From NCBI RefSeq assembly GCF_029223485.1, contig NZ_JARHTP010000020.1:1-64000 (forward strand): DNA of 64,000 nt, given 5' to 3'. Every line of letters starts with the position of its first letter. Position 1 is the stretch's first letter. Shown in pieces: positions 43,698 through 54,675 of the stretch. The notes beneath the pieces are model-generated. The model made no database searches. It saw only the letters and a list, made by a program, of their open reading frames with translations, and was not told where the DNA came from. This stretch comes from Streptomyces coacervatus. GTDB taxonomy: Bacteria > Actinomycetota > Actinomycetes > Streptomycetales > Streptomycetaceae. A program made the position numbers and the translations under genes.

Positions 43698-44094
43698 CAC
43701 AGTCCTCCTCATGACCACCGGCTTTCAATACTGCTCACCTTATGAGGATTAGTCGCTCCTGCGTACAGCCCAGGACAGACCTCATCCGTCACACCCGCAT
43801 CAGGGGCATCACCACCCGTAGGCAGACGAATCGGGGGGCGCGATCACATATATCTATGCGCCGGTGGCTCGCGCCCTGGCGCGCATCACCCGTGAAGGTG
43901 AGTTGAGACCTCTTCGAAACATCCGGGACTTGGCAGGCCCATGCGCGCCGACAAGTCACGTAGGTCCATTGGATCGTTCAACTGACTTTGTTTCAAAGGT
44001 AGTTGACGGTAAATGACCTTGCAGAAACGTGCCTGTCAACGCGTGCATATGCGTCCGCCCTACCCCACGTCATGAGCCCTACTATCGGCTCGCC
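43698..44094. promoter_or_regulatory. 397-bp divergent intergenic region with an inverted repeat
   Basis: Between the aminotransferase and LacI-type regulator genes. CAACTGACTTTG (43979-43990) and CAAAGGTAGTTG (43994-44005) form an inverted repeat matching at 10 of 12 positions with a TTT centre, a possible operator. TACTAT at about 44080 lies at -10 distance from the regulator ATG, suggesting a leaderless message. A 16-codon frame MRRWLAP... at about 43856 is seen but is not supported. Confidence 0.5.
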
Positions 44095-45207
44095 ATGACA
44101 GCAGCAGGGAAGCACCAGGTGAGCCGCGCGGAAACCTCACGCCGAGGCAGCCGGCCGGGCCGGGCGGGCATCAGAGACGTTGCCGCCGCCGCCGGAGTCT
44201 CTATCACGACCGTCTCGGACGCCCTCAACGGCAAGGGCCGGCTCCCGGACGCCACCCGACGCCATGTCCGCGAGGTCGCCGACCGGCTGGGCTATCGCCC
44301 GTCGGCAGCGGCCCGAACCCTCCGTACCGGCAAGTCGGGCCTCATCGGCCTGACCGTGACGACATACGGGGATGAACCTTTCACCTTCACCGAGTTCGCA
44401 TACTTCGCCGAGATGGCGCGCGCCGCCACCTCGGCCGCGCTCGCCCGGGGCTACGCCCTGGTCATCCTGCCCGCGACCTCCCGCCACGACGTGTGGTCGA
44501 ACGTCGCGCTGGACGGCACGGTCGTGATCGACCCCTCCGACCAGGACCCGGTCGTCAGTGAACTGGTCCGGCAGGGTCTGCCGGTCGTCTCCGACGGCCG
44601 CCCGGCCGGCTCGCTCCCGGTCACCGCGTGGGTCGACAACGATCACGAGGCCGCCGTACTCGGCATCCTCGACCACCTGGCCGACGCCGGAGCCCGCCGC
44701 ATCGGCCTGCTGACGGGAACGACGACCGACACGTACACCCATCTGTCGACCACGGCCTATCTGCGCTGGTGCGAACGCGTCGGCCAGGACCCGGTGTACG
44801 AGGCCTACCCGGCGCACGACCCGTGCGCGGGCGCCGTCGCCGCCGACCGGCTGCTCGCCCGCCCCGACCGCCCCGACGCCGTCTACGGCCTGTTCGACCC
44901 GAACGGCACCGACCTGCTCGCCGCCGCCCGCCGCTACGGCCTGCGCGTACCGGACGACCTGCTTCTGGTCTGCTGCAGCGAGTCCACCGTGTACGCCAAC
45001 ACCGAACCGCCCATCACCACGCTCTCACTGAAGCCGCGTCGCATCGGCACGGCTGTGGTGCAGCTCCTCATCGACGCGATCGAGGGGGTCGAATCGGACC
45101 AACCGGTCGAGCAGGTGATACCGACGGAGCTGATCGTGCGTACCTCATCCCAGCGACGTCCGCCGCGTACGACGGTCAGCGCGCCGCGGTCGCCCGAAGA
45201 GGAGTAG
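44095..45207 (+). CDS. LacI-family transcriptional regulator
   Basis: 370 aa. The N-terminal helix-turn-helix is intact (GIRDVAAAAGVSITTVSDALNGKGRLPDATRRHVREVADRLGY) with the hinge helix following. The ligand-binding domain (about 75-340) is of the periplasmic-binding type, so a sugar or nucleoside effector is likely. No transporter or catabolic genes adjoin it. The ATG at 44095 probably starts a leaderless message. The 28 residues ahead of the HTH are Arg-rich and atypical. Confidence 0.9.
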   Translation: MTAAGKHQVSRAETSRRGSRPGRAGIRDVAAAAGVSITTVSDALNGKGRLPDATRRHVREVADRLGYRPSAAARTLRTGKSGLIGLTVTTYGDEPFTFTEFAYFAEMARAATSAALARGYALVILPATSRHDVWSNVALDGTVVIDPSDQDPVVSELVRQGLPVVSDGRPAGSLPVTAWVDNDHEAAVLGILDHLADAGARRIGLLTGTTTDTYTHLSTTAYLRWCERVGQDPVYEAYPAHDPCAGAVAADRLLARPDRPDAVYGLFDPNGTDLLAAARRYGLRVPDDLLLVCCSESTVYANTEPPITTLSLKPRRIGTAVVQLLIDAIEGVESDQPVEQVIPTELIVRTSSQRRPPRTTVSAPRSPEEE

Positions 45208-45408
45208 AACAGCGGCCGTCAGCAGGCGGTCGAAGCCCTGCCCAATCGGGGCGAAAGCCGCGGTGAACTGGACTCTTACTCCGATTCACCACCCCTGGGT
45301 CATCACATGGCGCGATCGGCATTCCTATGATGGGCCCACGACACCGCGGGCCGCTGCGACCAGGCAGTCCGATGAGGTGCAGATGCGGCGCGATGGTGGA
45401 GGGGTCTG

Positions 45409-46491
45409 ATGACTCAGGGGGCCGGTCAGGGACCCGAGGTGGAGCGGACGGCGACGTTGCGCGACTTTCGGGTACCGGCGTATGTCCACGAGACCGGTCC
45501 GTACGGCCACAGCACACACCCCGGCGACGTCGCCAGACCCGTCGAGGAGCCGGCCGACCACCCGGAGGGGTACACGCCGACGCAGCGCGACCTGCCGGTC
45601 GTCAACCGCGGTGACACGCTTCAGGTGACAGTCGACCCCGCGTCCCTCGCGGCCCCGCAGCAGACGGACGGCGCGGGCCCGCTGTACGTCGTCGGTGATG
45701 TGCACGGCTATCTAGACGAATTGGTGGCCGCCCTCCAGGAGCAGGGCCTCATCGACACCGCGGGGAACTGGTGCGCGGGCACCTCCCGGCTGTGGTTCCT
45801 CGGCGACTTCACCGACCGCGGCCCCGACGGCATCGGCGTCATCGACCTGGTGATGCGGCTGTCCGCCGAGGCGGCCGCGGCCGGCGGCTACTGCAAGGCC
45901 CTCATGGGCAACCACGAGCTGCTGCTGCTCGGCGCCAAGCGGTTCGGCGACACCCCCGTCCACTCCGGCGCGGGCACCGCCACCTTCCAGGCGGCCTGGC
46001 TGCTCAACGGCGGCCAGAAGACCGACATGGACCGCCTCCAGGACCACCACCTCCAGTGGATGGCCCGCCTCGACGCCATCGAGGAGGTCGACGGCTATCT
46101 GCTCGTCCACTCCGACACCACCGCCTACCTCGACTACGGCGACTCGATCGAGGCGGTCAACGACACCGTCCGCGAAACGCTCACGCGCAACGACGCGGAC
46201 GAGTGCTGGGATCTGTTCCGCAAGTTCACCAAGCGGTTCTCCTTCCGCGACGAGGGCGGTGCAGACGCCGTACGCTCCCTGCTGGATACGTACGGTGGCA
46301 CGCGGATTGTTCACGGTCACAGCCCCATTCCGTATCTGCTGGGCGAGGTCGGCTCCGAGGACGGCGAGGACAGCGCAGGACCCGTGGTCGAAGGGCCGCA
46401 CGTCTACGCCGAGGGCCTCGCCATCGCGATGGACGGCGGAGTGACCATGGCCGGAAAGCTACTGGTTCAACAACTGCCCCTGGATATCTGA
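45409..46491 (+). CDS. Calcineurin-like metallophosphoesterase
   Basis: 360 aa. Metal motifs in order are GDVHGY (about 97), GDFTDRG (about 128), GNHE (about 165), VHS and HGH near 305. The order matches protein serine/threonine phosphatase-like or Ap4A-hydrolase-like enzymes. The first 85 residues are an extra N-terminal segment. No signal peptide is present. ATG at 45409; the substrate is unknown. Confidence 0.9.
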   Translation: MTQGAGQGPEVERTATLRDFRVPAYVHETGPYGHSTHPGDVARPVEEPADHPEGYTPTQRDLPVVNRGDTLQVTVDPASLAAPQQTDGAGPLYVVGDVHGYLDELVAALQEQGLIDTAGNWCAGTSRLWFLGDFTDRGPDGIGVIDLVMRLSAEAAAAGGYCKALMGNHELLLLGAKRFGDTPVHSGAGTATFQAAWLLNGGQKTDMDRLQDHHLQWMARLDAIEEVDGYLLVHSDTTAYLDYGDSIEAVNDTVRETLTRNDADECWDLFRKFTKRFSFRDEGGADAVRSLLDTYGGTRIVHGHSPIPYLLGEVGSEDGEDSAGPVVEGPHVYAEGLAIAMDGGVTMAGKLLVQQLPLDI

Positions 46492-46690
46492 ACGTTCACA
46501 GGGCAGGCGACCCCCCAAGGAGGAATCGCGATAAACGGCGCAGGCCGGGGCCCAATTTCTTCAAACCCCCTGTCACCGTGTGCCGTCGCCGCTCTACCAT
46601 CGGCTTATCCGTAGCAGGCTCCCCTCCGTTTCTGCCCGACGGCTCGTTGGCATGCGAGCCCCAAGCCCTACGGAGCATCGGGGGATGCAC

Positions 46691-47554
46691 ATGAACAGCG
46701 TTCCGCAGCACCTGCTGAGCGAGGACCGCCAGGAGTACGAGCGGGTCCTCGATGAGGCGCTGCGCTCCGCCCCAAACCGCCCGGAACTGGCCGCTGTCGG
46801 TAAGCGGCTCAACCCCGAACAGCTGCGCACCATGGCGCTCAACGCCACCGCAATCATCACGGTGGCCGCAGCGACCGAGTACCAGCACTACGTGAAGGTT
46901 CGCGAGGAACTGCGCCAGCCGGCGTCGTCCACCCCACCGTCCACCCGCGAATCCGGCTCTGCGGAGCCGGGCGCGGCAGCGATGGGGCTCGCCACCACCC
47001 TCGGCGAGGCCGCCGAGCCGGCCGGCGCAGGCGCCGTCGCCGTCGCCGCCGTCCTCACCCCCGTCCTCGCCGGAACAGCTGCGGTGATCTTCCTGCTCGT
47101 CGGGTACATCATCAGGTCACTTGACCCCAAACAGGTGTTCGGCAAGACCATGATCACCGCCGGTTGGGTGTTCGGCGCCATGACCGCGGCCGCGATCCTC
47201 GTCGCCGCTGTCGGACTGCTGCTCACCGCCCTGCGCAACCAGCCCTCACTCGAGTCGGGACCTTACGGCGAACTGACCGGGGAAGTGGCCCTGGCCAGGG
47301 AAGCCTGGCGCGAAGCACTCCTGGAGCGCGGCATCATGCCGTTCCTGCGCGAGGCACTCGCCGACCCCGGCACCGCCGCGGCGCTGCACAGTACGACGCC
47401 GCAGGCACCGGCCGGCCGCATGCCGCATCTCGGCTACGACCGCCCGGGCTTCAGCAGCCCGGACGACGGCTCGGCTCCCGGCCCACGCCCGAGCTTCAGC
47501 AGCCCGGACTACACCAGCCCGGACTTCGGAGGCCCGGAACACCAGCCGGAGTAA
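46691..47554 (+). CDS. Membrane protein with repeated SSPD-type tail
   Basis: About 287 aa. Residues 1-70 are helical and soluble. Two membrane segments lie near 108-140 (AGAVAVAAVLTPVLAGTAAVIFLLVGY) and 153-178. The C-terminal 40 residues repeat short F/Y-S-S/P-PD units (FSSPDDGS, FSSPDYTSPDFGGPE). I do not recognise the family. The start may be ATG 46691 (better spaced from GGGGG) or 46685. It converges with thiC over a long hairpin. Confidence 0.75.
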   Translation: MNSVPQHLLSEDRQEYERVLDEALRSAPNRPELAAVGKRLNPEQLRTMALNATAIITVAAATEYQHYVKVREELRQPASSTPPSTRESGSAEPGAAAMGLATTLGEAAEPAGAGAVAVAAVLTPVLAGTAAVIFLLVGYIIRSLDPKQVFGKTMITAGWVFGAMTAAAILVAAVGLLLTALRNQPSLESGPYGELTGEVALAREAWREALLERGIMPFLREALADPGTAAALHSTTPQAPAGRMPHLGYDRPGFSSPDDGSAPGPRPSFSSPDYTSPDFGGPEHQPE

Positions 47555-47558
47555 CCGT

Positions 47559-47616
47559 CGGCTTGCGCCCTCCGCACCAGCAAGGCCCGCAGGGCCCGCC
47601 GGGGGAGCGCAAGCCG
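47559..47616. terminator. Bidirectional terminator hairpin between the membrane protein gene and thiC
   Basis: CGGCTTGCGC (47559-47568) pairs perfectly with GCGCAAGCCG (47607-47616), and the inner flanks continue pairing (CCCTCC with GGGGGA). It begins 4 bp after the upstream stop and can serve both converging genes. Confidence 0.8.
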
Positions 47617-47711
47617 AACACCGATCGCCCTGACGGGACCGCCCTACGGCAACTCACGCCGGAGAGCGGGACCGTCCTCCACGTCGGAACAGCCACTCCC
47701 GCCGGCGTACG

Positions 47712-49514
<1,803 letters not shown>

Positions 49515-49520
49515 GAGACC

Positions 49521-49690
49521 TACTCCCTACGCCGGCATTACCCGGTAACAGGTTCGGCGGTCGACGCAGCGATTTCCGTCTGTCGACGTTTCGTGGGGAA
49601 CATCACTCGATTTCGGTGATGTTCCACGTGAAACATCGCTGGGACGGAGGTCAGCGCCCTCTCAGCCCGGTGCTCCGAGCTCCCGCGTGT
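49521..49690 (-). ncRNA. TPP riboswitch (THI element) of thiC with an enlarged P3 arm
   Basis: On the minus strand the 5' half reads ACGCGGGAGC ... GGGCTGAGAGGG, carrying the conserved CUGAGA of the pyrimidine-binding helix. The 3' half reads GAACCTGTTACCGGGTAATG followed by CCGGCGTAGGGAG. The last bases overlap the Shine-Dalgarno, so control is probably at translation. The two halves are separated by about 100 bases instead of the usual 15-30, filled by a long hairpin with 22-base arms 49585-49606 and 49616-49637 (18 of 22 paired). A parS site forms part of one arm. Confidence 0.9.
49620..49635. promoter_or_regulatory. parS-like site within the thiC riboswitch
   Basis: TGTTCCACGTGAAACA, one mismatch from consensus, inside the P3 extension of the TPP riboswitch. 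Confidence 0.78.
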
Positions 49691-49767
49691 GCAAAGGTGC
49701 CTCCACGCTAGCGTCAATTCGGGCGCGCTGAACAGAGGGCCCCTGTCGTTCTTGCGATGATCGGGCG

Positions 49768-51252
49768 GTGACCACCAGACATCAGTCTCCGTACCCGCCC
49801 CCGGAGCCGCCCTACATGCACGGCGCCGGAAACGGCAGCGGACACGGTTCCGGTGCCGGGCACAGCTACGCGCCGCGAGCCGGTGAGGGGCACGATCACG
49901 GGCCCGGACCCGGTGACGGCCACGGGCATGCCCCCGGTCCCGGTGGCGGGCACGGTCACTCCCACAGCCACGGTCCGGCGGCCCCCGTCTCCAAGCACCT
50001 GCGCAAGGTCATCGCGGCGATCCTCATCCCGTTCTCCGCGGCCGTGGTGGTCGGGCTCGTGGTGCTGTGGCCCGGCGGTGCCCCGCCGCACGAGCGCACC
50101 GGTGTGGGATTCGACCGGCAGACCCAGCAGGCAACGGTCTCCAGGGTCGTGAGCGTGAGCTGCAAGTCGGTGAACGCCTCGGGCGAGACCCCGACGGGTG
50201 ACACCTCCACCGCCGAGGGCTCCTCCGCCCAGCAGCAGGCGAGCGGCACCTGCAAGAAGGCGACGATCCGCGTCGACACGGGCAACGACAAGGGCCGTAC
50301 GTTCACCGAGATCGTGCAGCCCGACCAGTCGCGCCAACTGCACGAGGGCGAGAAGGTCGTAGCCGCCTACGAGCCCTCGGCACCGAAGGACCTGCAGTAC
50401 TCGGTCGCCGATGTGAACCGCAGGTTCCCCATGGCGCTGCTGGCCGGCATCTTCGCGCTCGCCGTCGTGGTGGTGGGCCGGATGCGCGGCCTCATGGCCC
50501 TGATCGCGCTGGCCGTCAGCTTCATGGTGCTGACCTTCTTCATCCTTCCCGCGATCCTGCAGGGCTCGAATCCGCTGCTCGTGGCGGTGATCGGGTCGAG
50601 CGCCATCATGCTGATCGCCCTGTACATGTGCCACGGACTGTCGGCCCGTACGTCCGTGGCGGTGCTGGGCACGCTGCTCTCACTCGTGCTGATCGGGCTG
50701 CTCGGCTCCGAGTTCATCGGCTGGGCGGCACTGACCGGCAACACGGACGACAACACCGGTCTGATCCATGGCCTCTATCCGTCGATCGACATGAGCGGCC
50801 TGCTGCTCGCGGGCGTCATCATCGGTTCGCTCGGTGTCCTCGACGACGTGACGGTCACACAGACGTCGGCGGTCTGGGAGCTGCACGAGGCCAATCCGTC
50901 GATGGGCTGGCGGGGCCTGTACCGGGCGGGCATCCGCATCGGTCGCGACCACATCGCGTCCGTCGTCAACACCCTCGTCCTCGCCTACGCTGGCGCCGCG
51001 CTGCCGTTGCTGCTGCTCTTCTCCATCGCACAGAGCAGTGTGGGGACGGTCGCCAACAGCGAGCTGGTGGCGGAGGAGATCGTGCGCACGCTGGTGGGCT
51101 CGATCGGCCTGGTCGCCTCGGTGCCGGTCACGACGCTGCTCGCAGCACTGGTGGTCGCGGCCGACCGTACCGGGCCAGGTTCGGAGCCGGCGACGGTCGG
51201 CGCAGCACCTGCTCCGGCGCGCACGGGGCGGGGCCGACGCCGCAAGCGGTGA
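49768..51252 (+). CDS. YibE/F-family membrane protein with His-rich N-terminus
   Basis: 494 aa. Residues 1-75 are rich in Gly, Pro and His (GHGHSHSHGP near 62-71), a likely metal-binding tail. One membrane helix (about 82-103) leads to an extracellular beta domain (about 110-215), followed by seven or eight helices of the YibE/F fold (from FPMALLAGIFALAVVVVGRM) including the conserved SLGVLDDVTVTQ. The family's transported substrate is unknown. Start GTG. It diverges from thiC. Confidence 0.85.
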   Translation: MTTRHQSPYPPPEPPYMHGAGNGSGHGSGAGHSYAPRAGEGHDHGPGPGDGHGHAPGPGGGHGHSHSHGPAAPVSKHLRKVIAAILIPFSAAVVVGLVVLWPGGAPPHERTGVGFDRQTQQATVSRVVSVSCKSVNASGETPTGDTSTAEGSSAQQQASGTCKKATIRVDTGNDKGRTFTEIVQPDQSRQLHEGEKVVAAYEPSAPKDLQYSVADVNRRFPMALLAGIFALAVVVVGRMRGLMALIALAVSFMVLTFFILPAILQGSNPLLVAVIGSSAIMLIALYMCHGLSARTSVAVLGTLLSLVLIGLLGSEFIGWAALTGNTDDNTGLIHGLYPSIDMSGLLLAGVIIGSLGVLDDVTVTQTSAVWELHEANPSMGWRGLYRAGIRIGRDHIASVVNTLVLAYAGAALPLLLLFSIAQSSVGTVANSELVAEEIVRTLVGSIGLVASVPVTTLLAALVVAADRTGPGSEPATVGAAPAPARTGRGRRRKR

Positions 51253-51391
51253 GGCGAGGGCCACTCCGGCACGAGCGACCAGACGGTTCGGGCATTTTCA
51301 GACTCACGTCCCGCCCTGCCCATGGAGAAGCGTTACTGCGACCTCCCCGTCCCGCGCAGAAGCGTTCCGGCCGACCCCCCGCCGTCCCGGC

Positions 51392-51829
51392 TCAGCCTGC
51401 GCTCTGCTCCTCCGCCAGGATGCGGTCCAGGGCTTCGTCGAGGTGGGCGTCGAAGTCTGCGAGGGCCCCCTCCTGACCGAGCGGCACCAGTTTGTCGGTG
51501 CGGTCGAGGAAGGCGATGAGCGGCGCCGTGGACGCGCGGAACAGCGCCTGGTCGCGGCCGACCTGAAGCCGGATCAGAACCTCGGCCAGGGAGTCCGGTT
51601 CGGCGGGTGAGACACGCACATCGCCTTCCCCGCACGGCCGGCCCACTCCGTCGATGAGCAGTTCACGTCCGAACGCCCAGGTCACCGGCGCATCACCGGG
51701 CAGATGGAAGGTCAGCCTGACGGCATAGGGATCGCAGGTCTCGTAGCGCAGCTCCACCGGGATGCGGAAGGAAAGCTCCTCGGACACGAGAAAGCTCATC
51801 ATGACCTCTGCCTGTACGGACTCGCGCAT
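51392..51829 (-). CDS. ssgA: Sporulation and cell-division regulator SsgA
   Basis: 145 aa (135-136 if the tandem ATGs at 51802/51799 are used). The SsgA-like protein fold is clear, with RIPVELRYE, LTFHLPGDAPVTWAFGRELL and LDRTDKLVPLGQE. In Streptomyces SsgA marks sites where the wall is remodelled and helps SsgB recruit FtsZ to septa. AGAGG precedes the internal ATGs and GGGGTAGG the outer one, so the start is open. The gene upstream encodes its known activator type, SsgR. Confidence 0.93.
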   Translation of the reverse strand: MRESVQAEVMMSFLVSEELSFRIPVELRYETCDPYAVRLTFHLPGDAPVTWAFGRELLIDGVGRPCGEGDVRVSPAEPDSLAEVLIRLQVGRDQALFRASTAPLIAFLDRTDKLVPLGQEGALADFDAHLDEALDRILAEEQSAG

Positions 51830-51927
51830 CGCCTACCCCGTCATGTGAAGCCGACCGGCTGGGAGTGATCCCCTGACACTGGTGGAATCTTGCTGAACGT
51901 ACACGACAGATCACAAGGAGTGAGTTT

Positions 51928-52863
51928 TCAGATACTGATAGAGATCGCGAGTGACCCCATCAGCCGTCCGATTTCGCTCTGCAGTTGCTGGGCCGCGGAC
52001 ATCAACCGGTCGGCCTGATGAGAGGGCAGAGAAATGGCCAACGTGGCGGCCGTCGTGCCCACAGTGATCGGAATCGCCGCGCAGACCGTCCCCAGCGCGT
52101 ACTCCTGCCGCTCCGTGACCGGCTCCATCCGCCGCGTTCGCTCGAGCCGCCGGAGCAGGGTGTGGTTGTCACGCACGGTGTACGGGGTGATGGACTGCAC
52201 GGGGTAACGGTCGAGGTGGTCGCGGCGGGCCTCGTCGTCCAGCTGGGAGAGCAGGCACTGACCGATCGCATGCGCGTGCGCGGTCTCGCGGAAGTCGGCC
52301 CACTCCTCGACCGCCGGATTGCCCGGGGTGTCGGAGACACACATGATCTCGATCTCGCCGCCCTGGTACACGGCGTAGTACACGGGCACACCGATCGCAT
52401 CCCGCCAACGGGCGAGCGCATCGACGATCGTGCTGCGACGTTTCTGCTGGGCTCCGCTGCTGCTCAGTCGCACGGCCGCGTCGCCGAGGAAGAACAGGCC
52501 CTTGTCCCGGCGCAGATAGCCCTCGTGGACCAGGGTGCGCAGCAGGTGGTAGGCCGTCGGGAGCGCGAGGCCGGTCTCTCGGGCCAGCTGTTTGGCGGGA
52601 GCTCCGTGCTCGTGTTCGGCGACGCATTCCAGGAGGCGCATCGCGCGCTGCACGGATCCGATGAGGGTCGCCGACTGTGAAGTCGCGGGAGGAGCCACCG
52701 GGGACGGCTGCACCGGAGGTGCCGTCAGGCGCGACGGTGCAGGTGGTGCCGTTGCACGCTCCTGCGTCGAGGGTCCCGGCTGTTCGGGGGGCCTGATCCG
52801 ACGTCCCGGGACCGGGGTGGGGGGTACGTGGGGGTCTGTGAGTGCGGTGTCTACCGTGGCCAA
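51928..52863 (-). CDS. ssgR: IclR-family regulator SsgR
   Basis: 311 aa. The first 65 residues are Pro-rich and disordered. Residues about 66-130 form the IclR winged helix (SVQRAMRLLECVAEHEHGAPAKQLARETGLALPTAYHLLRTLVHEGYL), and 145-300 the effector domain. In S. coelicolor SsgR, encoded directly upstream of ssgA in the same order, activates ssgA transcription. The start codon is TTG at 52863 with GGGAG 7 bp upstream. No close in-frame ATG or GTG is better placed. Confidence 0.92.
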   Translation of the reverse strand: MATVDTALTDPHVPPTPVPGRRIRPPEQPGPSTQERATAPPAPSRLTAPPVQPSPVAPPATSQSATLIGSVQRAMRLLECVAEHEHGAPAKQLARETGLALPTAYHLLRTLVHEGYLRRDKGLFFLGDAAVRLSSSGAQQKRRSTIVDALARWRDAIGVPVYYAVYQGGEIEIMCVSDTPGNPAVEEWADFRETAHAHAIGQCLLSQLDDEARRDHLDRYPVQSITPYTVRDNHTLLRRLERTRRMEPVTERQEYALGTVCAAIPITVGTTAATLAISLPSHQADRLMSAAQQLQSEIGRLMGSLAISISI

Positions 52864-53060
52864 GGGTCACTCCCGAAGCGCGAGGGGGCAGCCCGTGCTG
52901 GGGAACACGGGAGGGGGTGTACGCCGCTCGCGGGGTCGTCCCCGCGTCGAATTCCGGACTCTAATCGTCAGATGCCGTAGTGAGGCGTCCCGTCCGGAAA
53001 ACTTCCCTCGCGCGAGGGAACCGGTGATTCCTGTTACCGATCACCGGTGTCCCAGGGCCC

Positions 53061-53273
53061 TCACCAGTCGCTGCGTGACGACGAGCTCGACGTGAACTTC
53101 CGCACGACGTAGATCAGTCCGCCGACCAGTGCCACGAAGACCAGCACCTTGAACAGCAGCCCGATGATCAAGCCGACGACGCTGGCTATCAGCCCGCCGA
53201 ACACGACAAGGGCGATGACCGGCACCGCGATCCACTTCACCCACCACGGCAGTCCGCCGAAGATCTCACCCAT
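53061..53273 (-). CDS. Small membrane protein, DUF5326 family
   Basis: 70 aa, with two or three hydrophobic segments covering about 10-58 (WVKWIAVPVIALVVFGGLIASVVGLIIGLLF...), then a Ser-rich end. It matches the small actinobacterial DUF5326 family of unknown role. ATG at 53273. Confidence 0.8.
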   Translation of the reverse strand: MGEIFGGLPWWVKWIAVPVIALVVFGGLIASVVGLIIGLLFKVLVFVALVGGLIYVVRKFTSSSSSRSDW

Positions 53274-53421
53274 TGTCCTCGTCCTTACCTCTCCGCCCGA
53301 CTGCTGTGCAGGGGCCCATTGATGTCCTGCACTCGATGCTAGGGCGACAGGGACCCCGGCGGGGGCCTCGCACCCCTTGTCCTCCCCTGACTGATCCCCT
53401 AGGGAACCCCGAGACGACGGC

Positions 53422-53739
53422 TCAGCTTTCCGGTGGAGAGAACACCACGAGCACCCGCAGGTCCTCGCTGATGTGGTGGAACTTGTGGGCGACGCCGGCC
53501 GGCACGTACACCACGCTGCCGCGCGCGACTTCGGTGGTCTCCAGGCCGACGGTGATCGAGGCGCGGCCGCTCACGACGAAGTAGACCTCGTCCTGGTTGT
53601 GTGGCTTCTGTGGATCATGTTCGCCGGAATTGAGCGCATACAGACCGACGGACATATGCCGCTCACGCAGAAACTGCAGGTAGGCACCCTCATTGGCGGC
53701 ACGCTCCGCCTCCAGTTCATCCAGCCGGAATGCCTTCAT
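53422..53739 (-). CDS. Cupin-domain protein
   Basis: 105 aa, a single cupin barrel. Metal-site residues are in PHNQDEVYFVVSGRASI (His-x-x-x-Glu pattern) and in PAGVAHKFHH. Small cupins bind metals or ligands; the substrate is unknown. Its start is 59 bp from the divergent holin-like gene. Confidence 0.85.
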   Translation of the reverse strand: MKAFRLDELEAERAANEGAYLQFLRERHMSVGLYALNSGEHDPQKPHNQDEVYFVVSGRASITVGLETTEVARGSVVYVPAGVAHKFHHISEDLRVLVVFSPPES

Positions 53740-53798
53740 CGCCCTTGTCGCCCTCGTCCCACTGCTCGTGACCGATCTCGTCTGCCACGATCAGACAC

Positions 53799-54176
53799 AT
53801 GAAGAATTTCGTAGTCAAGACGATCGCCAACGCGGGTGCCCTGGCAGTCGCCGTATGGCTGCTCGACAAGATCACCCTGACCGGTGACAGCACGGGCAAG
53901 AAGGCCGGCACCCTGATCATCGTCGCGCTGATCTTCGGCCTGGTGAACTTCCTGGTCAAGCCGATCGTGAAGCTGCTGACCTTCCCCCTTTTCATCCTGA
54001 CACTGGGTCTGATCACCCTGGTGGTCAACGCTCTGATGCTGCTGCTCACCTCGTGGCTGGCCGACAAGCTCGACCTGAGTTTCCACGTCGAGGGCTTCTG
54101 GACGGCGGTTCTGGGCGGCCTGATCATCTCCATCGTCTCCTGGGCGCTCCACGTCGTCCTGCCCGACAACGACTGA
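53799..54176 (+). CDS. Phage-holin-family (YvlD-like) membrane protein
   Basis: 125 aa with four hydrophobic segments. The sequence AGTLIIVALIFGLVNFLVKPIVKLLTFPLFILTLGLITLVVNALML is typical of the family called phage holin family 4/YvlD, which are chromosomal membrane proteins rather than phage genes. It is 7 bp ahead of ptpA and likely shares its transcript. Confidence 0.87.
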   Translation: MKNFVVKTIANAGALAVAVWLLDKITLTGDSTGKKAGTLIIVALIFGLVNFLVKPIVKLLTFPLFILTLGLITLVVNALMLLLTSWLADKLDLSFHVEGFWTAVLGGLIISIVSWALHVVLPDND

Positions 54177-54183
54177 GCACACC

Positions 54184-54675
54184 ATGAGCTACCGCGTCTG
54201 CTTCGTCTGCACCGGCAACATCTGCCGCTCCCCGATGGCCGAATCCGTCTTCCGTGCCCGCACGGCGGAGGCGGGAATCGACGGCCTGGTCGAGGTCGAC
54301 AGCGCCGGCACGGGAGGCTGGCACGAGGGTGACAGCGCCGACCCGCGCACCGTCTCCGTCCTGGAGGAGAGCGGCTACGACGGCGGCCACACGGCCCGCC
54401 AGTTCCAGCCGTCGTGGTTCTCCCGCCTCGACCTCGTCATCGCCCTCGACACCGGCCACCTCAAGGCCCTGCGCCGCCTCGCACCCACCCAGGAGGATGC
54501 GGCGAAGGTGCGGCTGCTCCGCTCCTACGACCCCGCGGCGGGCGACGACCTCGACGTACCGGACCCGTACTACGGGGGCATGGACGGCTTCGAGGAGTGT
54601 CTCGGGATGGTGGAGGCGGCGAGCGAGGGGCTGCTCGCCGCGGTACGCAGGCAAGTGGAGGCAGGGGCGACATGA
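54184..54675 (+). CDS. ptpA: Low-molecular-weight protein-tyrosine phosphatase
   Basis: 163 aa. The active-site loop CTGNICRS (Cys9, Arg15) and the general acid Asp in DPYYGG are intact. It corresponds in family and neighbourhood to PtpA of S. coelicolor, whose overexpression raises antibiotic production. Its stop overlaps the next gene's ATG (ATGA), so the two are coupled. Confidence 0.93.
   Translation: MSYRVCFVCTGNICRSPMAESVFRARTAEAGIDGLVEVDSAGTGGWHEGDSADPRTVSVLEESGYDGGHTARQFQPSWFSRLDLVIALDTGHLKALRRLAPTQEDAAKVRLLRSYDPAAGDDLDVPDPYYGGMDGFEECLGMVEAASEGLLAAVRRQVEAGAT

Noticed and set aside
43856..43906. 16-codon frame MRRWLAP... that might be a leader peptide
   Set aside because: It lacks a ribosome site and no biosynthetic gene follows; too short to support alone.
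53799..54176. Prophage remnant suggested by the holin-family name
   Set aside because: The family name is historical; no phage structural, lysis or integration genes are nearby and the gene sits in a housekeeping operon.
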